Below are positions 1 to 13,298 of a stretch of 47,964 nucleotides of DNA, piece after piece. The notes below the pieces were generated by a model, which was not told the origin of the DNA, did no database searches, and saw only the letters and a list, made by a program, of their open reading frames with translations. The translations under genes and the position numbers were made by a program. The DNA is from Nemertoderma westbladi (taxonomy: Eukaryota; Xenacoelomorpha; Nemertodermatida; Nemertodermatidae). The DNA is taken from positions 1-47,964 of the forward strand of contig JAUCBJ010007625.1 of NCBI GenBank assembly GCA_032718475.1, in the 5' to 3' direction. Every line of letters starts with the position of its first letter. Positions within the stretch are counted from its first letter, which is position 1.

Positions 1-573
1 GCAGGACTGGTTGGATTGGTGACAGCCGTGGTGGAGTTGGCAATCAATATAATATCTGATGTAGTTGGTGGCCACGTTGTCAGCATATACAGTATACAAT
101 GGTTGGTTGGTTGGTTGGTTGCGTGAATAGGAAATAACTATGGAAATGTTCGTATACGTGTAGCCGGAAACGTGGTGGATTGGTAGGTTGCTCGGTTGAA
201 TGGATTGGTGACAGCCGTCGAAGAGTTGGCGATCGAATCGATATAATAGGGTAGTGTGGGGCTAGCCACACGATGAGAGGTTTGGGTACGCGAAGATGAA
301 TATGCTATGGTTGGTTGATGCAACGACACGAACCAATACGCGCGGGAGGTAACAGCTGTAGGAGTAAGGAGGGCATCGCGAGGTTAGGCTACGCGTAGGT
401 GATAGGCAGCGATTGGCTGAAGGCAACGACGCGAATCAATATTGATGGTGACAGATGGTCATTAAACACCTCGATTTAGCACCGGAATTTGGCATTTTTT
501 AATTGCCTCCGAGATGTAGCCCGTAGCCCAGGCTAGGGAGGAGATAGCCGAGAACTATGCTTCTCCTACTACT
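1..573. repeat. Left flank with diverged ~190-bp tandem repeat
   Basis: No gene is visible here. A block beginning ggattggtgacagccgt at about 14 recurs at about 203 in diverged form, giving a ~190-bp period. A weaker related block (gcaacgac[ag]cgaa) appears near 320 and again near 423. A short (GGTT)n run occupies about 103-121. The minus-strand reading frames show no DLGAP GH1 continuation, so the next exon of the minus-strand gene is not here. Repeat status is by eye; the boundaries are approximate. Confidence 0.5.
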
Positions 574-2670
574 CACGGAAAGAGAGAATAAAGGGTGCAA
601 AACCACTGACCAGTGTAATATCGTTTGGTCGTTACTCTACACTACGGTAGCTGTAGGCACGGAAAGAGAGAATAAAGGGTGCAAAACCACTGACCGGTGT
701 AATACCGTTTGGTCGTTACTCTACACTACGGTAGCTGTAGGCACGGAAAGAGAGAATAAAGGGTGCAAAACCACTGACCGGTGTAATATCGTTTGGTCGT
801 TACTCTACACTAAGGTAGCTGTAGGCACGGAAAGAGAGAATAAAGGGTGCAAAACCACTGACCGGTGTAATATCGTTTGGTCGTTACTCTACACTACGGT
901 AGCTGTAGGCACGGAAAGAGAGAATAAAGGGTGCAAAACCACTGACCGGTGTAATATCATTTGGTCGTTACTCTACACTACGGTAGCTGTAGGCACGGAA
1001 AGAGAGAATAAAGGGTGCAAAACCACTGACCGGTGTAATATAGGTTGGTCGTTAATCTACACTACAGTAGCTGTAGGCACGGAAAGAGAGAATATAAAGG
1101 GTGCAAAACCACTGACCGGTGTAATATCGTTTGGTCATTACTCTACACTACGGTAGCTGTAGTCACGGAAAGAGAGAATAAAGGGTGCAAAACCACTGAC
1201 CGGTGTAATATCGTTTGGTCGTTACTCTACACTACGGTAGCTGTAGGCACGGAAAGAGAGAATAAAGGGTGCAAAACCACTGACCGGTGTAATATCGTTT
1301 GGTCGTTACTCTACACTACGGTAGCTGTAGGCACGGAAAGAGAGAATAAAGGGTGCAAAACCACTGACCGGTGTAATATCGTTTGGTCGTTACTCTACAC
1401 TACGGTAGCTGTAGGCACGGAAAGAGAGAATAAAGGGTGCAAAACCACTGACCGGTGTAATATCGTTTGGTCGTTACTCTACACTACGGTAGCTGTAGTC
1501 ACGGAAAGAGAGAATAAAGGGTGCAAAACCACTGACCGGTGTAATATCGTTTGGTCGTTACTCTACACTACGGTAGCTGTAGGCACGGAAAGAGAGAATA
1601 AAGGGTGCAAAACCACTGACCGGTGTAATATCGTTTGGTCGTTACTCTACACTACGGTAGCTGTAGGCACGGAAAGAGAGAATAAAGGGTGCAAAACCAC
1701 TGACCGGTGTAATATCGTTTGGTCGTTACTCTACACTACGGTAGCTGTAGGCACGGAAAGAGAGAATATAAAGGGTGCAAAACCACTGACCGGTGTAATA
1801 TCGTTTGGTCGTTACTCTACACTACGGTAGCTGTAGGCACGGAAAGAGAGAATAAAGGGTGCAAAACCACTGACCGGTGTAATATCGTTTGGTCGTTACT
1901 CTACACTACGGTAGCTGTAGGCACGGAAAGAGAGAATATAAAGGGTGCAAAACCACTGACCGGTGTAATATCGTTTGGTCGTTACTCTACACTACGGTAG
2001 CTGTAGGCACGGAAAGAGAGAATAAAGGGTGCAAAACCACTGACCGGTGTAATATCGTTTGGTCGTTACTCTACACTATGGTAGCTGTAGTCACGGAAAG
2101 AGAGAATAAAGGGTGCAAAACCACTAACCAGTGTAATATCGTTTGGTCGTTACTCTACACTACGGTAGCTGTAGTCACGGAAAGAGAGAATAAAGGGTGC
2201 AAAACCACTGACCGGTGTAATATCGTTTGGTCGTTACTCTACACTACGGTAGCTGTAGGCACGGAAAGAGAGAATATAAAGGGTGCAAAACCACTGACCA
2301 GTGTAATATCGTTTGGTCGTTACTCTACACTACGGTAGCTGTAGGCACGGAAAGAGAGAATATAAAGGGTGCAAAACCACTGACCAGTGTAATATCGTTT
2401 GGTCGTTACTCTACACTACGGTAGCTGTAGGCACGGAAAGAGAGAATAAAGGGTGCAAAACCACTGACCGGTGTATATCGTTTGGTCGTTACTCTACACT
2501 ACGGTAGCTGTAGGCACGGAAAGAGAGAATAAAGGGTGCAAAACCACTGACCGGTGTAATATCGTTTGGTCGTTACTCTACACTACGGTAGCTGTAGGCA
2601 CGGAAAGAGAGAATAAAGGGTGCAAAACCACTGACCGGTGTAATATCATTTGGTCGTTACTCTACACTAC

Positions 2671-3356
2671 GGTATAGCTGTAGGCACGGAGGAAAGAGAG
2701 AATAAAGGGTGCAAAACCACTGACCGGTGTAATATCGTTTGGTCGTTACTCTACACTACGGTAGCTGTAGGCACGGAAAGAGAGAATATAAAGGGTGCAA
2801 AACCACTGACCGGTGTAATATCGTTTGGTCGTTACTCTACACTATGGTAGCTGTAGGCACGGAAAGAGAGGATAAAGGGTGCAAAACCACTGACCGGTGT
2901 AATATCGTTTGGTCGTTACTCTACACTACGGTAGCTGTAGGCACGGAAAGAGAGAATAAAGGGTGCAAAACCACTGACCGGTGTAATATCATTTGGTCGT
3001 TACTCTACACTACGGTATAGCTGTAGGCACGGAGGAAAGAGAGAATAAAGGGTGCAAAACCACTGACCGGTGTAATATCGTTTGGTCGTTACTCTACACT
3101 ACGGTAGCTGTAGGCACGGAAAGAGAGAATATAAAGGGTGCAAAACCACTGACCAGTGTAATATCGTTTGGTCGTTACTCTACACTATGGTAGCTGTAGG
3201 CACGGAAAGAGAGGATAAAGGGTGCAAAACCACCGACCGGTGTAATATCGTTTGGTCGTTACTCTACACTACGGTAGCTGTAGGCATGGAAAGAGAGAAT
3301 AAAGGGTGCAAAACCACTGACCGGTGTAATATCATTTGGTCGTTACTCTACACTAC
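2671..3356. repeat. 343-bp four-unit tandem duplication in the satellite
   Basis: The rare junction ggtatagctg followed by cacggaggaaag occurs at 2671 and again at 3014, 343 bp apart. The spacing equals four monomers plus the extra bases of three indel variants. This marks a local tandem duplication of a four-monomer block. Confidence 0.85.
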
Positions 3357-3437
3357 GGTAGCTGTAGGCACGGAAAGAGAGAATAAAGGGTGCAAAACCA
3401 CTGACCGGTGTAATATCGTTTGGTCGTTACTCTACAC

Positions 3438-4061
3438 TACGGTAGCTGTAGGCACGGAAAGAGAGAATATAAAGGGTGCAAAACCACTGACCAGTGTAAT
3501 ATTGTTTGGTCGTTACTCTACACTACGGTAGCTGTAGGCACGGAAAGAGAGAATAAAGGGTGCAAAACCACTAACCAGTGTAATATCGTTTGGTCGTTAC
3601 TCTACACTACGGTAGCTGTAGGCACGGAAAGAGAGAATATAAAGGGTGCAAAACCACTGACCGGTGTAATATCGTTTGGTCGTTACTCTACACTACGGTA
3701 GCTGTAGGCACGGAAAGAGAGAATAAAGGGTGCAAAACCACTAACCAGTGTAATATCGTTTGGTCGTTACTCTACACTACGGTAGCTGTAGGCACGGAAA
3801 GAGAGAATATAAAGGGTGCAAAACCACTGACCAGTGTAATATTGTTTGGTCGTTACTCTACACTACGGTAGCTGTAGGCACGGAAAGAGAGAATAAAGGG
3901 TGCAAAACCACTAACCAGTGTAATATCGTTTGGTCGTTACTCTACACTACGGTAGCTGTAGGCACGGAAAGAGAGAATATAAAGGGTGCAAAACCACTGA
4001 CCGGTGTAATATCGTTTGGTCGTTACTCTACACTACGGTAGCTGTAGGCACGGAAAGAGAG
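3438..4061. repeat. 170-bp dimer (86+84) higher-order repeat
   Basis: The 86-bp variant (aatataaag) occurs near 3466, 3636, 3806 and 3976, exactly 170 bp apart, alternating with 84-bp units that mostly carry aaccagtg. A shorter stretch with the same period occurs near 1767 and 1937. Confidence 0.85.
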
Positions 4062-5472
4062 AATATAAAGGGTGCAAAACCACTGACCGGTGTAATATCG
4101 TTTGGTCGTTACTCTACACTACGGTAGCTGTAGGCACGGAAAGAGAGAATAAAGGGTGCAAAACCACTGACCGGTGTAATATCGTTTGGTTGTTACTCTA
4201 CACTACGGTAGCTGTAGGCACGGAAAGAGAGAATAAAGGGTGCAAAACCACTGACCGGTGTAATATCGTTTGGTTGTTACTCTACACTACGGTAGCTGTA
4301 GGCACGGAAAGAGAGAATAAAGGGTGCAAAACCACTGAACGGTGTAATATCGTTTGGTCGTTACTCTACACTACGGTAGCTGTAGGCACGGAAAGAGAGA
4401 ATAAAGGGTGCAAAACCACTTACCAGTGTAATATCGTTTGGTCGTTACTCTACACTACGGTAGCTGTAGTCACGGAAAGAGAGAATAATGGATGCAAAAC
4501 CACTGAACGGTGTAATATCGTTTGGTCGTTACTCTACACTACGGTAGCTGTAGGCACGGAAAGAGAGAATAAAGGGTGCAAAACCACTAACCAGTGTAAT
4601 ATCGTTTGGTCGTTACTCTACACTACGGTAGCTGTAGGCACGGAAAGAGAGAATAAAGGGTGCAAAACCACTAACCAGTGTAATATCGTTTGGTCGTTAC
4701 TCTACACTACGGTAGCTGTAGTCACGGAAAGAGAGAATAAAGGGTGCAAAACCACTAACCAGTGTAATATCGTTTGGTCGTTACTCTACACTACGGTAGC
4801 TGTAGTCACGGAAAGAGAGAATAAAGGGTGCAAAACCACTAACCAGTGTAATATCGTTTGGTCGTTACTCTACACTACGGTAGCTGTAGTCACGGAAAGA
4901 GAGAATAATGTATGCAAAACCACTAACCAGTGTAATATCATTTGGTCGTTACTCTACACTACGGTAGCTGTAGTCACGGAAAGAGAGAATAAAGGGTGCA
5001 AAACCACTGACCAGTGTAATATCGTTTGGTCGTTACTCTACACTACGGTAGCTGTAGTCACGGAAAGAGAGAATAAAGGGTGCAAAACCACTAACCAGTG
5101 TAATATCGTTTGGTCGTTACTCTACACTACGGTAGCTGTAGGCACGGAAAGAGAGAATAAAGGGTGCAAAACCACTGACCAGTGTAATATCGTTTGGTCG
5201 TTACTCTACACTACGGTAGCTGTAGTCACGGAAAGAGAGAATAAAGGGTGCAAAACCACTAACCAGTGTAATATCGTTTGGTCGTTACTCTACACTACGG
5301 TAGCTGTAGTCACGGAAAGAGAGAATAAAGGGTGCAAAACCACTAACCAGTGTAATATCGTTTGGTCGTTACTCTACACTACGGTAGCTGTAGTCACGGA
5401 AAGAGAGAATAATGTATGCAAAACCACTAACCAGTGTAATATCGTTTGGTCGTTACTCTACACTACGGTAGC

Positions 5473-7830
5473 TGTAGGCACGGAAAGAGAGAACAAATAG
5501 TGCCAAACCACTGACCGGTGTAATATCATTTGGTCGTTACTCTACACTACGGTAGCTGTAGGCACGGAAAGAGAGAACAAATAGTGCCAAACCACTGACC
5601 GGTGTAATATCGTTTGGTCGTTACTCTACACTACGGTAGCTGTAGGCACGGAAAGAGAGAACAAATAGTGCCAAACCACTGACCGGTGTAATATCGTTTG
5701 GTCGTTACTCTACACTACGGTAGCTGTAGGCACGGAAAGAGAGAATAATGGATGCAAAACCACTAACCAGTGTAATATCGTTTGGTCGTTACTCTACACT
5801 ACGGTAGCTGTAGTCACGGAAAGAGAGAATAATGTATGCAAAACCACTAACCAGTGTAATATCGTTTGGTCGTTACTCTACACTACGGTAGCTGTAGTCA
5901 CGGAAAGAGAGAATAAAGGGTGCAAAACCACTAACCAGTGTAATATCGTTTGGTCGTTACTCTACACTACGGTAGCTGTAGTCACGGAAAGAGAGAATAA
6001 AGGGTGCAAAACCACTAACCAGTGTAATATCGTTTGGTCGTTACTCTACACTACGGTAGCTGTAGTCACGGAAAGAGAGAATAAAGGGTGCAAAACCACT
6101 AACCAGTGTAATATCGTTTGGTCGTTACTCTACACTACGGTAGCTGTAGTCACGGAAAGAGAGAATAAAGGGTGCAAAACCACTGACCGGTGTAATATCA
6201 TTTGGTCGTTACTCTACACTACGGTAGCTGTAGGCACGGAAAGAGAGAACAAATAGTGCCAAACCACTGACCGGTGTAATATCGTTTGGTCGTTACTCTA
6301 CACTACGGTAGCTGTAGGCACGGAAAGAGAGAATAATGTATGCAAAACCACTAACCAGTGTAATATCATTTGGTCGTTACTCTACACTACGGTAGCTGTA
6401 GTCACGGAAAGAGAGAATAAAGGGTGCAAAACCACTAACCAGTGTAATATCGTTTGGTCGTTACTCTACACTACGGTAGCTGTAGTCACGGAAAGAGAGA
6501 ATAAAGGGTGCAAAACCACTAACCAGTGTAATATCGTTTGGTCGTTACTCTACACTACGGTAGCTGTAGTCACGGAAAGAGAGAATAAAGGGTGCAAAAC
6601 CACTGACCGGTGTAATATCATTTGGTCGTTACTCTACACTACGGTAGCTGTAGGCACGGAAAGAGAGAACAAATAGTGCCAAACCACTGACCGGTGTAAT
6701 ATAGTTTGGTCGTTACTCTACACTACGGTAGCTGTAGTCACGGAAAGAGAGAATAAAGGGTGCAAAACCACTAACCAGTGTAATATCGTTTGGTCGTTAC
6801 TCTACACTACGGTAGCTGTAGGCACGGAAAGAGAGAACAAATAGTGCCAAACCACTGACCGGTGTAATATCGTTTGGTCGTTACTCTACACTACGGTAGC
6901 TGTAGTCACGGAAAGAGAGAATAATGTATGCAAAACCACTAACCAGTGTAATATCGTTTGGTCGTTACTCTACACTACGGTAGCTGTAGGCACGGAAAGA
7001 GAGAACAAATAGTGCCAAACCACTGACCGGTGTAATATCATTTGGTCGTTACTCTACACTACGGTAGCTGTAGGCACGGAAAGAGAGAACAAATAGTGCC
7101 AAACCACTGACCGGTGTAATATCGTTTGGTCGTTACTCTACACTACGGTAGCTGTAGGCACGGAAAGAGAGAACAAATAGTGCCAAACCACTGACCGGTG
7201 TAATATCGTTTGGTCGTTACTCTACACTACGGTAGCTGTAGGCACGGAAAGAGAGAATAATGGATGCAAAACCACTAACCAGTGTAATATCGTTTGGTCG
7301 TTACTCTACACTACGGTAGCTGTAGTCACGGAAAGAGAGAATAATGTATGCAAAACCACTAACCAGTGTAATATCGTTTGGTCGTTACTCTACACTACGG
7401 TAGCTGTAGTCACGGAAAGAGAGAATAAAGGGTGCAAAACCACTAACCAGTGTAATATCGTTTGGTCGTTACTCTACACTACGGTAGCTGTAGTCACGGA
7501 AAGAGAGAATAAAGGGTGCAAAACCACTAACCAGTGTAATATCGTTTGGTCGTTACTCTACACTACGGTAGCTGTAGTCACGGAAAGAGAGAATAAAGGG
7601 TGCAAAACCACTAACCAGTGTAATATCGTTTGGTCGTTACTCTACACTACGGTAGCTGTAGTCACGGAAAGAGAGAATAAAGGGTGCAAAACCACTGACC
7701 GGTGTAATATCATTTGGTCGTTACTCTACACTACGGTAGCTGTAGGCACGGAAAGAGAGAACAAATAGTGCCAAACCACTGACCGGTGTAATATCGTTTG
7801 GTCGTTACTCTACACTACGGTAGCTGTAGG
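5473..7830. repeat. Ten-unit block repeated 1,512 bp apart
   Basis: The order of variant units (several aacaaatag units, then aataatgga, aataatgta, a run of aaccagtg units, then a cattt unit) at about 5473-6318 is repeated at about 6985-7830. The offset is 1512 bp, or 18 monomers. The two blocks diverge after about ten units. The aacaaatag subfamily, with an in-frame TAG, is concentrated here and at about 10370-11980. Confidence 0.8.
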
Positions 7831-7999
7831 CACGGAAAGAGAGAATAAAGGGTGCAAAACCACTGACCGGTGTAATATCATTTGGTCGTTACTCTACACT
7901 ACGGTAGCTGTAGGCACGGAAAGAGAGAACAAATAGTGCCAAACCACTGACCGGTGTAATATAGTTTGGTCGTTACTCTACACTACGGTAGCTGTAGTC

Positions 8000-10900
8000 A
8001 CGGAAAGAGAGAATAAAGGGTGCAAAACCACTAACCAGTGTAATATCGTTTGGTCGTTACTCTACACTACGGTAGCTGTAGGCACGGAAAGAGAGAACAA
8101 ATAGTGCCAAACCACTGACCGGTGTAATATCGTTTGGTCGTTACTCTACACTACGGTAGCTGTAGTCACGGAAAGAGAGAATAAAGGGTGCAAAACCACT
8201 AACCAGTGTAATATCGTTTGGTCGTTACTCTACACTACGGTAGCTGTAGGCACGGAAAGAGAGAACAAATAGTGCCAAACCACTGACCGGTGTAATATCG
8301 TTTGGTCGTTACTCTACACTACGGTAGCTGTAGGCTCAGAAAGAGAGAATAAAGGGTGCAAAACCACTGACCGGTGTAATATCGTTTGGTTGTTACTCTA
8401 CACTACGGTAGCTGTAGGCACGGAAAGAGAGAATAAAGGGTGCAAAACCACTGACCGGTGTAATATCATTTGGTCGTTATTCTACACTACGGTAGCTGTA
8501 GGCACGGAAAGAGAGAATAAAGGGTGCAAAACCACTGACCGGTGTAATATCGTTTGGTTGTTACTCTACACTACGGTAGCTGTGGGCACGGAAAGAGAGA
8601 ATAAAGGGTGCAAAACCACTAACCAGTGTAATATCGTTTGGTTGTTACTCTACACTACGGTAGCTGCGGGCATGGAAAGAGAGAATAAAGGGTGCAAAAC
8701 CACTGACCAGTGTAATATCGTTTGGTCGTTACTCTACACTACGGTAGCTGTAGGCACGGAAAGAGAGAATAAAGGGTGCAAAACCACTGACCAGTGTAAT
8801 ATCGTTTGGTCGTTACTCTACACTACGGTAGCTGTAGGCACGGAAAGAGAGAATAAAGGGTGCAAAACCACTAACCAGTGTAATATCGTTTGGTCGTTAC
8901 TCTACACTATGGTAGCTGTAGGCACGGAAAGAGAGAATAAAGGGTGCAAAACCACTGACCGGTGTAATATCATTTGGTCGTTACTCTACACTACGGTATA
9001 GCTGTAGTCACGGAAAGAGAGAATAAAGGGTGCAAAACCACTGACCGGTGTAATATCGTTTGGTTGTTACTCTACACTACGGTAGCTGTAGGCACGGAAA
9101 GAGAGGATAAAGGGTGCAAAACCACCGACCGGTGTAATATCGTTTGGTCGTTACTCTACACTACGGTAGCTGTAGGCACGGAAAGAGAGAATAAAGGGTG
9201 CAAAACCACTGACCGGTGTAATATCATTTGGTCGTTACTCTACACTACGGTAGCTGTAGGCACGGAAAGAGAGAATAAAGGGTGCAAAACCACTGACCGG
9301 TGTAATATCATTTGGTCGTTACTCTACACTACGGTAGCTGTAGGCACGGAAAGAGAGAATAAAGGGTGCAAAACCACTGACCGGTGTAATATCGTTTGGT
9401 TGTTACTCTACACTACGGTAGCTGTAGGCACGGAAAGAGAGAATAAAGGGTGCAAAACCACTGACCGGTGTAATATCATTTGGTCGTTACTCTACACTAC
9501 GGTAGCTGTAGGCACGGAAAGAGAGAATAAAGGGTGCAAAACCACTGACCGGTGTAATATCGTTTGGTCGTTACTCTACACTACGGTAGCTGTAGGCACG
9601 GAAAGAGAGAATATAAAGGGTGCAAAACCACTGACCGGTGTAATATCGTTTGGTCGTTACTCTACACTACGGTAGCTGTAGTCACGGAAAGAGAGAATAA
9701 AGGATGCAAAACCACTGACCGGTGTAATATCGTTTGGTTGTTACTCTACACTACGGTAGCTGTAGGCACGGAAAGAGAGAATAAAGGGTGCAAAACCACT
9801 GACCGGTGTAATATCGTTTGGTCGTTACTCTACACTACGGTAGCTGTAGGCACGGAAAGAGAGAATAAAGGGTGCAAAACCACTGACCGGTGTAATATCG
9901 TTTGGTCGTTACTCTACACTACGGTAGCTGTAGGCACGGAAAGAGAGAATAAAGGGTGCAAAACCACTGACCGGTGTAATATCGTTTGGTTGTTACTCTA
10001 CACTACGGTAGCTGTAGGCACGGAAAGAGAGAATAAAGGGTGCAAAACCACTGACCGGTGTAATATCATTTGGTCGTTACTCTACACTACGGTAGCTGTA
10101 GGCACGGAAAGAGAGAATAAAGGGTGCAAAACCACTAACCAGTGTAATATCGTTTGGTCGTTACTCTACACTACGGTAGCTGTAGTCACGGAAAGAGAGA
10201 ATAAAGGGTGCAAAACCACTGACCGGTGTAATATCGTTCGGTCGTTACTCTACACTACGGTAGCTGTAGTCACGGAAAGAGAGAATAATGTATGCAAAAC
10301 CACTAACCAGTGTAATATCATTTGGTCGTTACTCTACACTACGGTAGCTGTAGGCACGGAAAGAGAGAACAAATAGTGCCAAACCACTGACCGGTGTAAT
10401 ATCGTTTGGTCGTTACTCTACACTACGGTAGCTGTAGGCACGGAAAGAGAGAATAATGGATGCAAAACCACTAACCAGTGTAATATCGTTTGGTTGTTAC
10501 TCTACACTACGGTAGCTGTAGGCACGGAAAGAGAGAATAAAGGGTGCAAAACCACTGACCGGTGTAATATCATTTGGTCGTTACTCTACACTACGGTAGC
10601 TGTAGGCACGGAAAGAGAGAATAAAGGGTGCAAAACCACTAACCAGTGTAATATCGTTTGGTCGTTACTCTACACTACGGTAGCTGTAGTCACGGAAAGA
10701 GAGAATAAAGGGTGCAAAACCACTGACCGGTGTAATATCGTTCGGTCGTTACTCTACACTACGGTAGCTGTAGTCACGGAAAGAGAGAATAATGTATGCA
10801 AAACCACTAACCAGTGTAATATCATTTGGTCGTTACTCTACACTACGGTAGCTGTAGGCACGGAAAGAGAGAACAAATAGTGCCAAACCACTGACCGGTG

Positions 10901-13298
10901 TAATATCGTTTGGTCGTTACTCTACACTACGGTAGCTGTAGGCACGGAAAGAGAGAATAATGGATGCAAAACCACTAACCAGTGTAATATCGTTTGGTCG
11001 TTACTCTACACTACGGTAGCTGTAGTCACGGAAAGAGAGAATAAAGGGTGCAAAACCACTAACCAGTGTAATATCGTTTGGTCGTTACTCTACACTACGG
11101 TAGCTGTAGTCACGGAAAGAGAGAATAAAGGGTGCAAAACCACTGACCGGTGTAATATCATTTGGTCGTTACTCTACACTACGGTAGCTGTAGGCACGGA
11201 AAGAGAGAACAAATAGTGCCAAACCACTGACCGGTGTAATATCGTTTGGTCGTTACTCTACACTACGGTAGCTGTAGTCACGGAAAGAGAGAATAAAGGG
11301 TGCAAAACCACTAACCAGTGTAATATCGTTTGGTCGTTACTCTACACTACGGTAGCTGTAGTCACGGAAAGAGAGAATAAAGGGTGCAAAACCACTAACC
11401 AGTGTAATATCGTTTGGTCGTTACTCTACACTACGGTAGCTGTAGTCACGGAAAGAGAGAATAAAGGGTGCAAAACCACTAACCAGTGTAATATCGTTTG
11501 GTCGTTACTCTACACTACGGTAGCTGTAGTCACGGAAAGAGAGAATAAAGGGTGCAAAACCACTGACCGGTGTAATATCATTTGGTCGTTACTCTACACT
11601 ACGGTAGCTGTAGGCACGGAAAGAGAGAACAAATAGTGCCAAACCACCGACCGGTGTAATATCGTTTGGTCGTTACTCTACACTACGGTAGCTGTAGTCA
11701 CGGAAAGAGAGAATAAAGGGTGCAAAACCACTAACCAGTGTAATATCGTTTGGTCGTTACTCTACACTACGGTAGCTGTAGGCACGGAAAGAGAGAACAA
11801 ATAGTGCCAAACCACTGACCGGTGTAATATCGTTTGGTCGTTACTCTACACTACGGTAGCTGTAGTCACGGAAAGAGAGAATAAAGGGTGCAAAACCACT
11901 AACCAGTGTAATATCGTTTGGTCGTTACTCTACACTACGGTAGCTGTAGGCACGGAAAGAGAGAACAAATAGTGCCAAACCACTGACCGGTGTAATATCG
12001 TTTGGTCGTTACTCTACACTACGGTAGCTGTAGGCTCAGAAAGAGAGAATAAAGGGTGCAAAACCACTGACCGGTGTAATATCGTTTGGTTGTTACTCTA
12101 CACTACGGTAGCTGTAGGCACGGAAAGAGAGAATAAAGGGTGCAAAACCACTGACCGGTGTAATATCATTTGGTCGTTATTCTACACTACGGTAGCTGTA
12201 GGCACGGAAAGAGAGAATAAAGGGTGCAAAACCACTGACCGGTGTAATATCGTTTGGTTGTTACTCTACACTACGGTAGCTGTGGGCACGGAAAGAGAGA
12301 ATAAAGGGTGCAAAACCACTAACCAGTGTAATATCGTTTGGTTGTTACTCTACACTACGGTAGCTGCGGGCATGGAAAGAGAGAATAAAGGGTGCAAAAC
12401 CACTGACCAGTGTAATATCGTTTGGTCGTTACTCTACACTACGGTAGCTGTAGGCACGGAAAGAGAGAATAAAGGGTGCAAAACCACTGACCAGTGTAAT
12501 ATCGTTTGGTCGTTACTCTACACTACGGTAGCTGTAGTCACGAAAAGCGAGAATAATGGATGCAAAACCACTGACCGGTGTAATATCGTTTGGTCGTTAC
12601 TCTACACTACGGTAGCTGTAGGCACGGAAAGAGAGAATAAAGGGTGCAAAACCACTAACCAGTGTAATATCGTTTGGTCGTTACTCTACACTACGGTAGC
12701 TGTAGGCACGGAAAGAGAGAATAAAGGGTGCAAAACCACTGACCGGTGTAATATCGTTTGGTCGTTACTCTACACTACGGTAGCTGTAGTCACGAAAAGC
12801 GAGAATAATGGATGCAAAACCACCGACCGGTGTAATATCGTTTGGTCGTTACTCTACACTACGGTAGCTGTAGGCACGGAAAGAGAGAATAAAGGGTGCA
12901 AAACCACTAACCAGTGTAATATCGTTTGGTCGTTACTCTACACTACGGTAGCTGTAGGCACGGAAAGAGAGAATAAAGGGTGCAAAACCACTAACCAGTG
13001 TAATATCGTTTGGTCGTTACTCTACACTACGGTAGCTGTAGGCACGGAAAGAGAGAATAAAGGGTGCAAAACCACTAACCAGTGTAATATCGTTTGGTCG
13101 TTACTCTACACTACGGTAGCTGTAGGCACGGAAAGAGAGAATAAAGGGTGCAAAACCACTAACCAGTGTAATATCGTTTGGTCGTTACTCTACACTATGG
13201 TAGCTGTAGGCACGGAAAGAGAGAATAAAGGGTGCAAAACCACTGACCGGTGTAATATCATTTGGTCGTTACTCTACACTACGGTATAGCTGTAGTCA
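8000..13298. repeat. Large satellite segmental duplication (3,700-bp offset)
   Basis: About 8000-8835 matches about 11700-12535 at an offset of 3700 bp, including the private variants ggctcaga, ttattctac and gcgggcatgg. After a gap of exactly seven monomers (588 bp) in the second copy, the match resumes: ggtatagctgtagtc at 8995 corresponds to 13283, an offset of 4288. The extra seven units in copy 2 include two cgaaaagcgag variants not seen elsewhere. Confidence 0.85.
9980..10997. repeat. 504-bp six-unit tandem duplication in the satellite
   Basis: The private variant cgttcggtcg occurs at about 10235 and 10739, 504 bp (six monomers) apart. The surrounding order of variants matches from about 9980-10493 to 10484-10997, so the two copies are adjacent. 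Confidence 0.85.
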
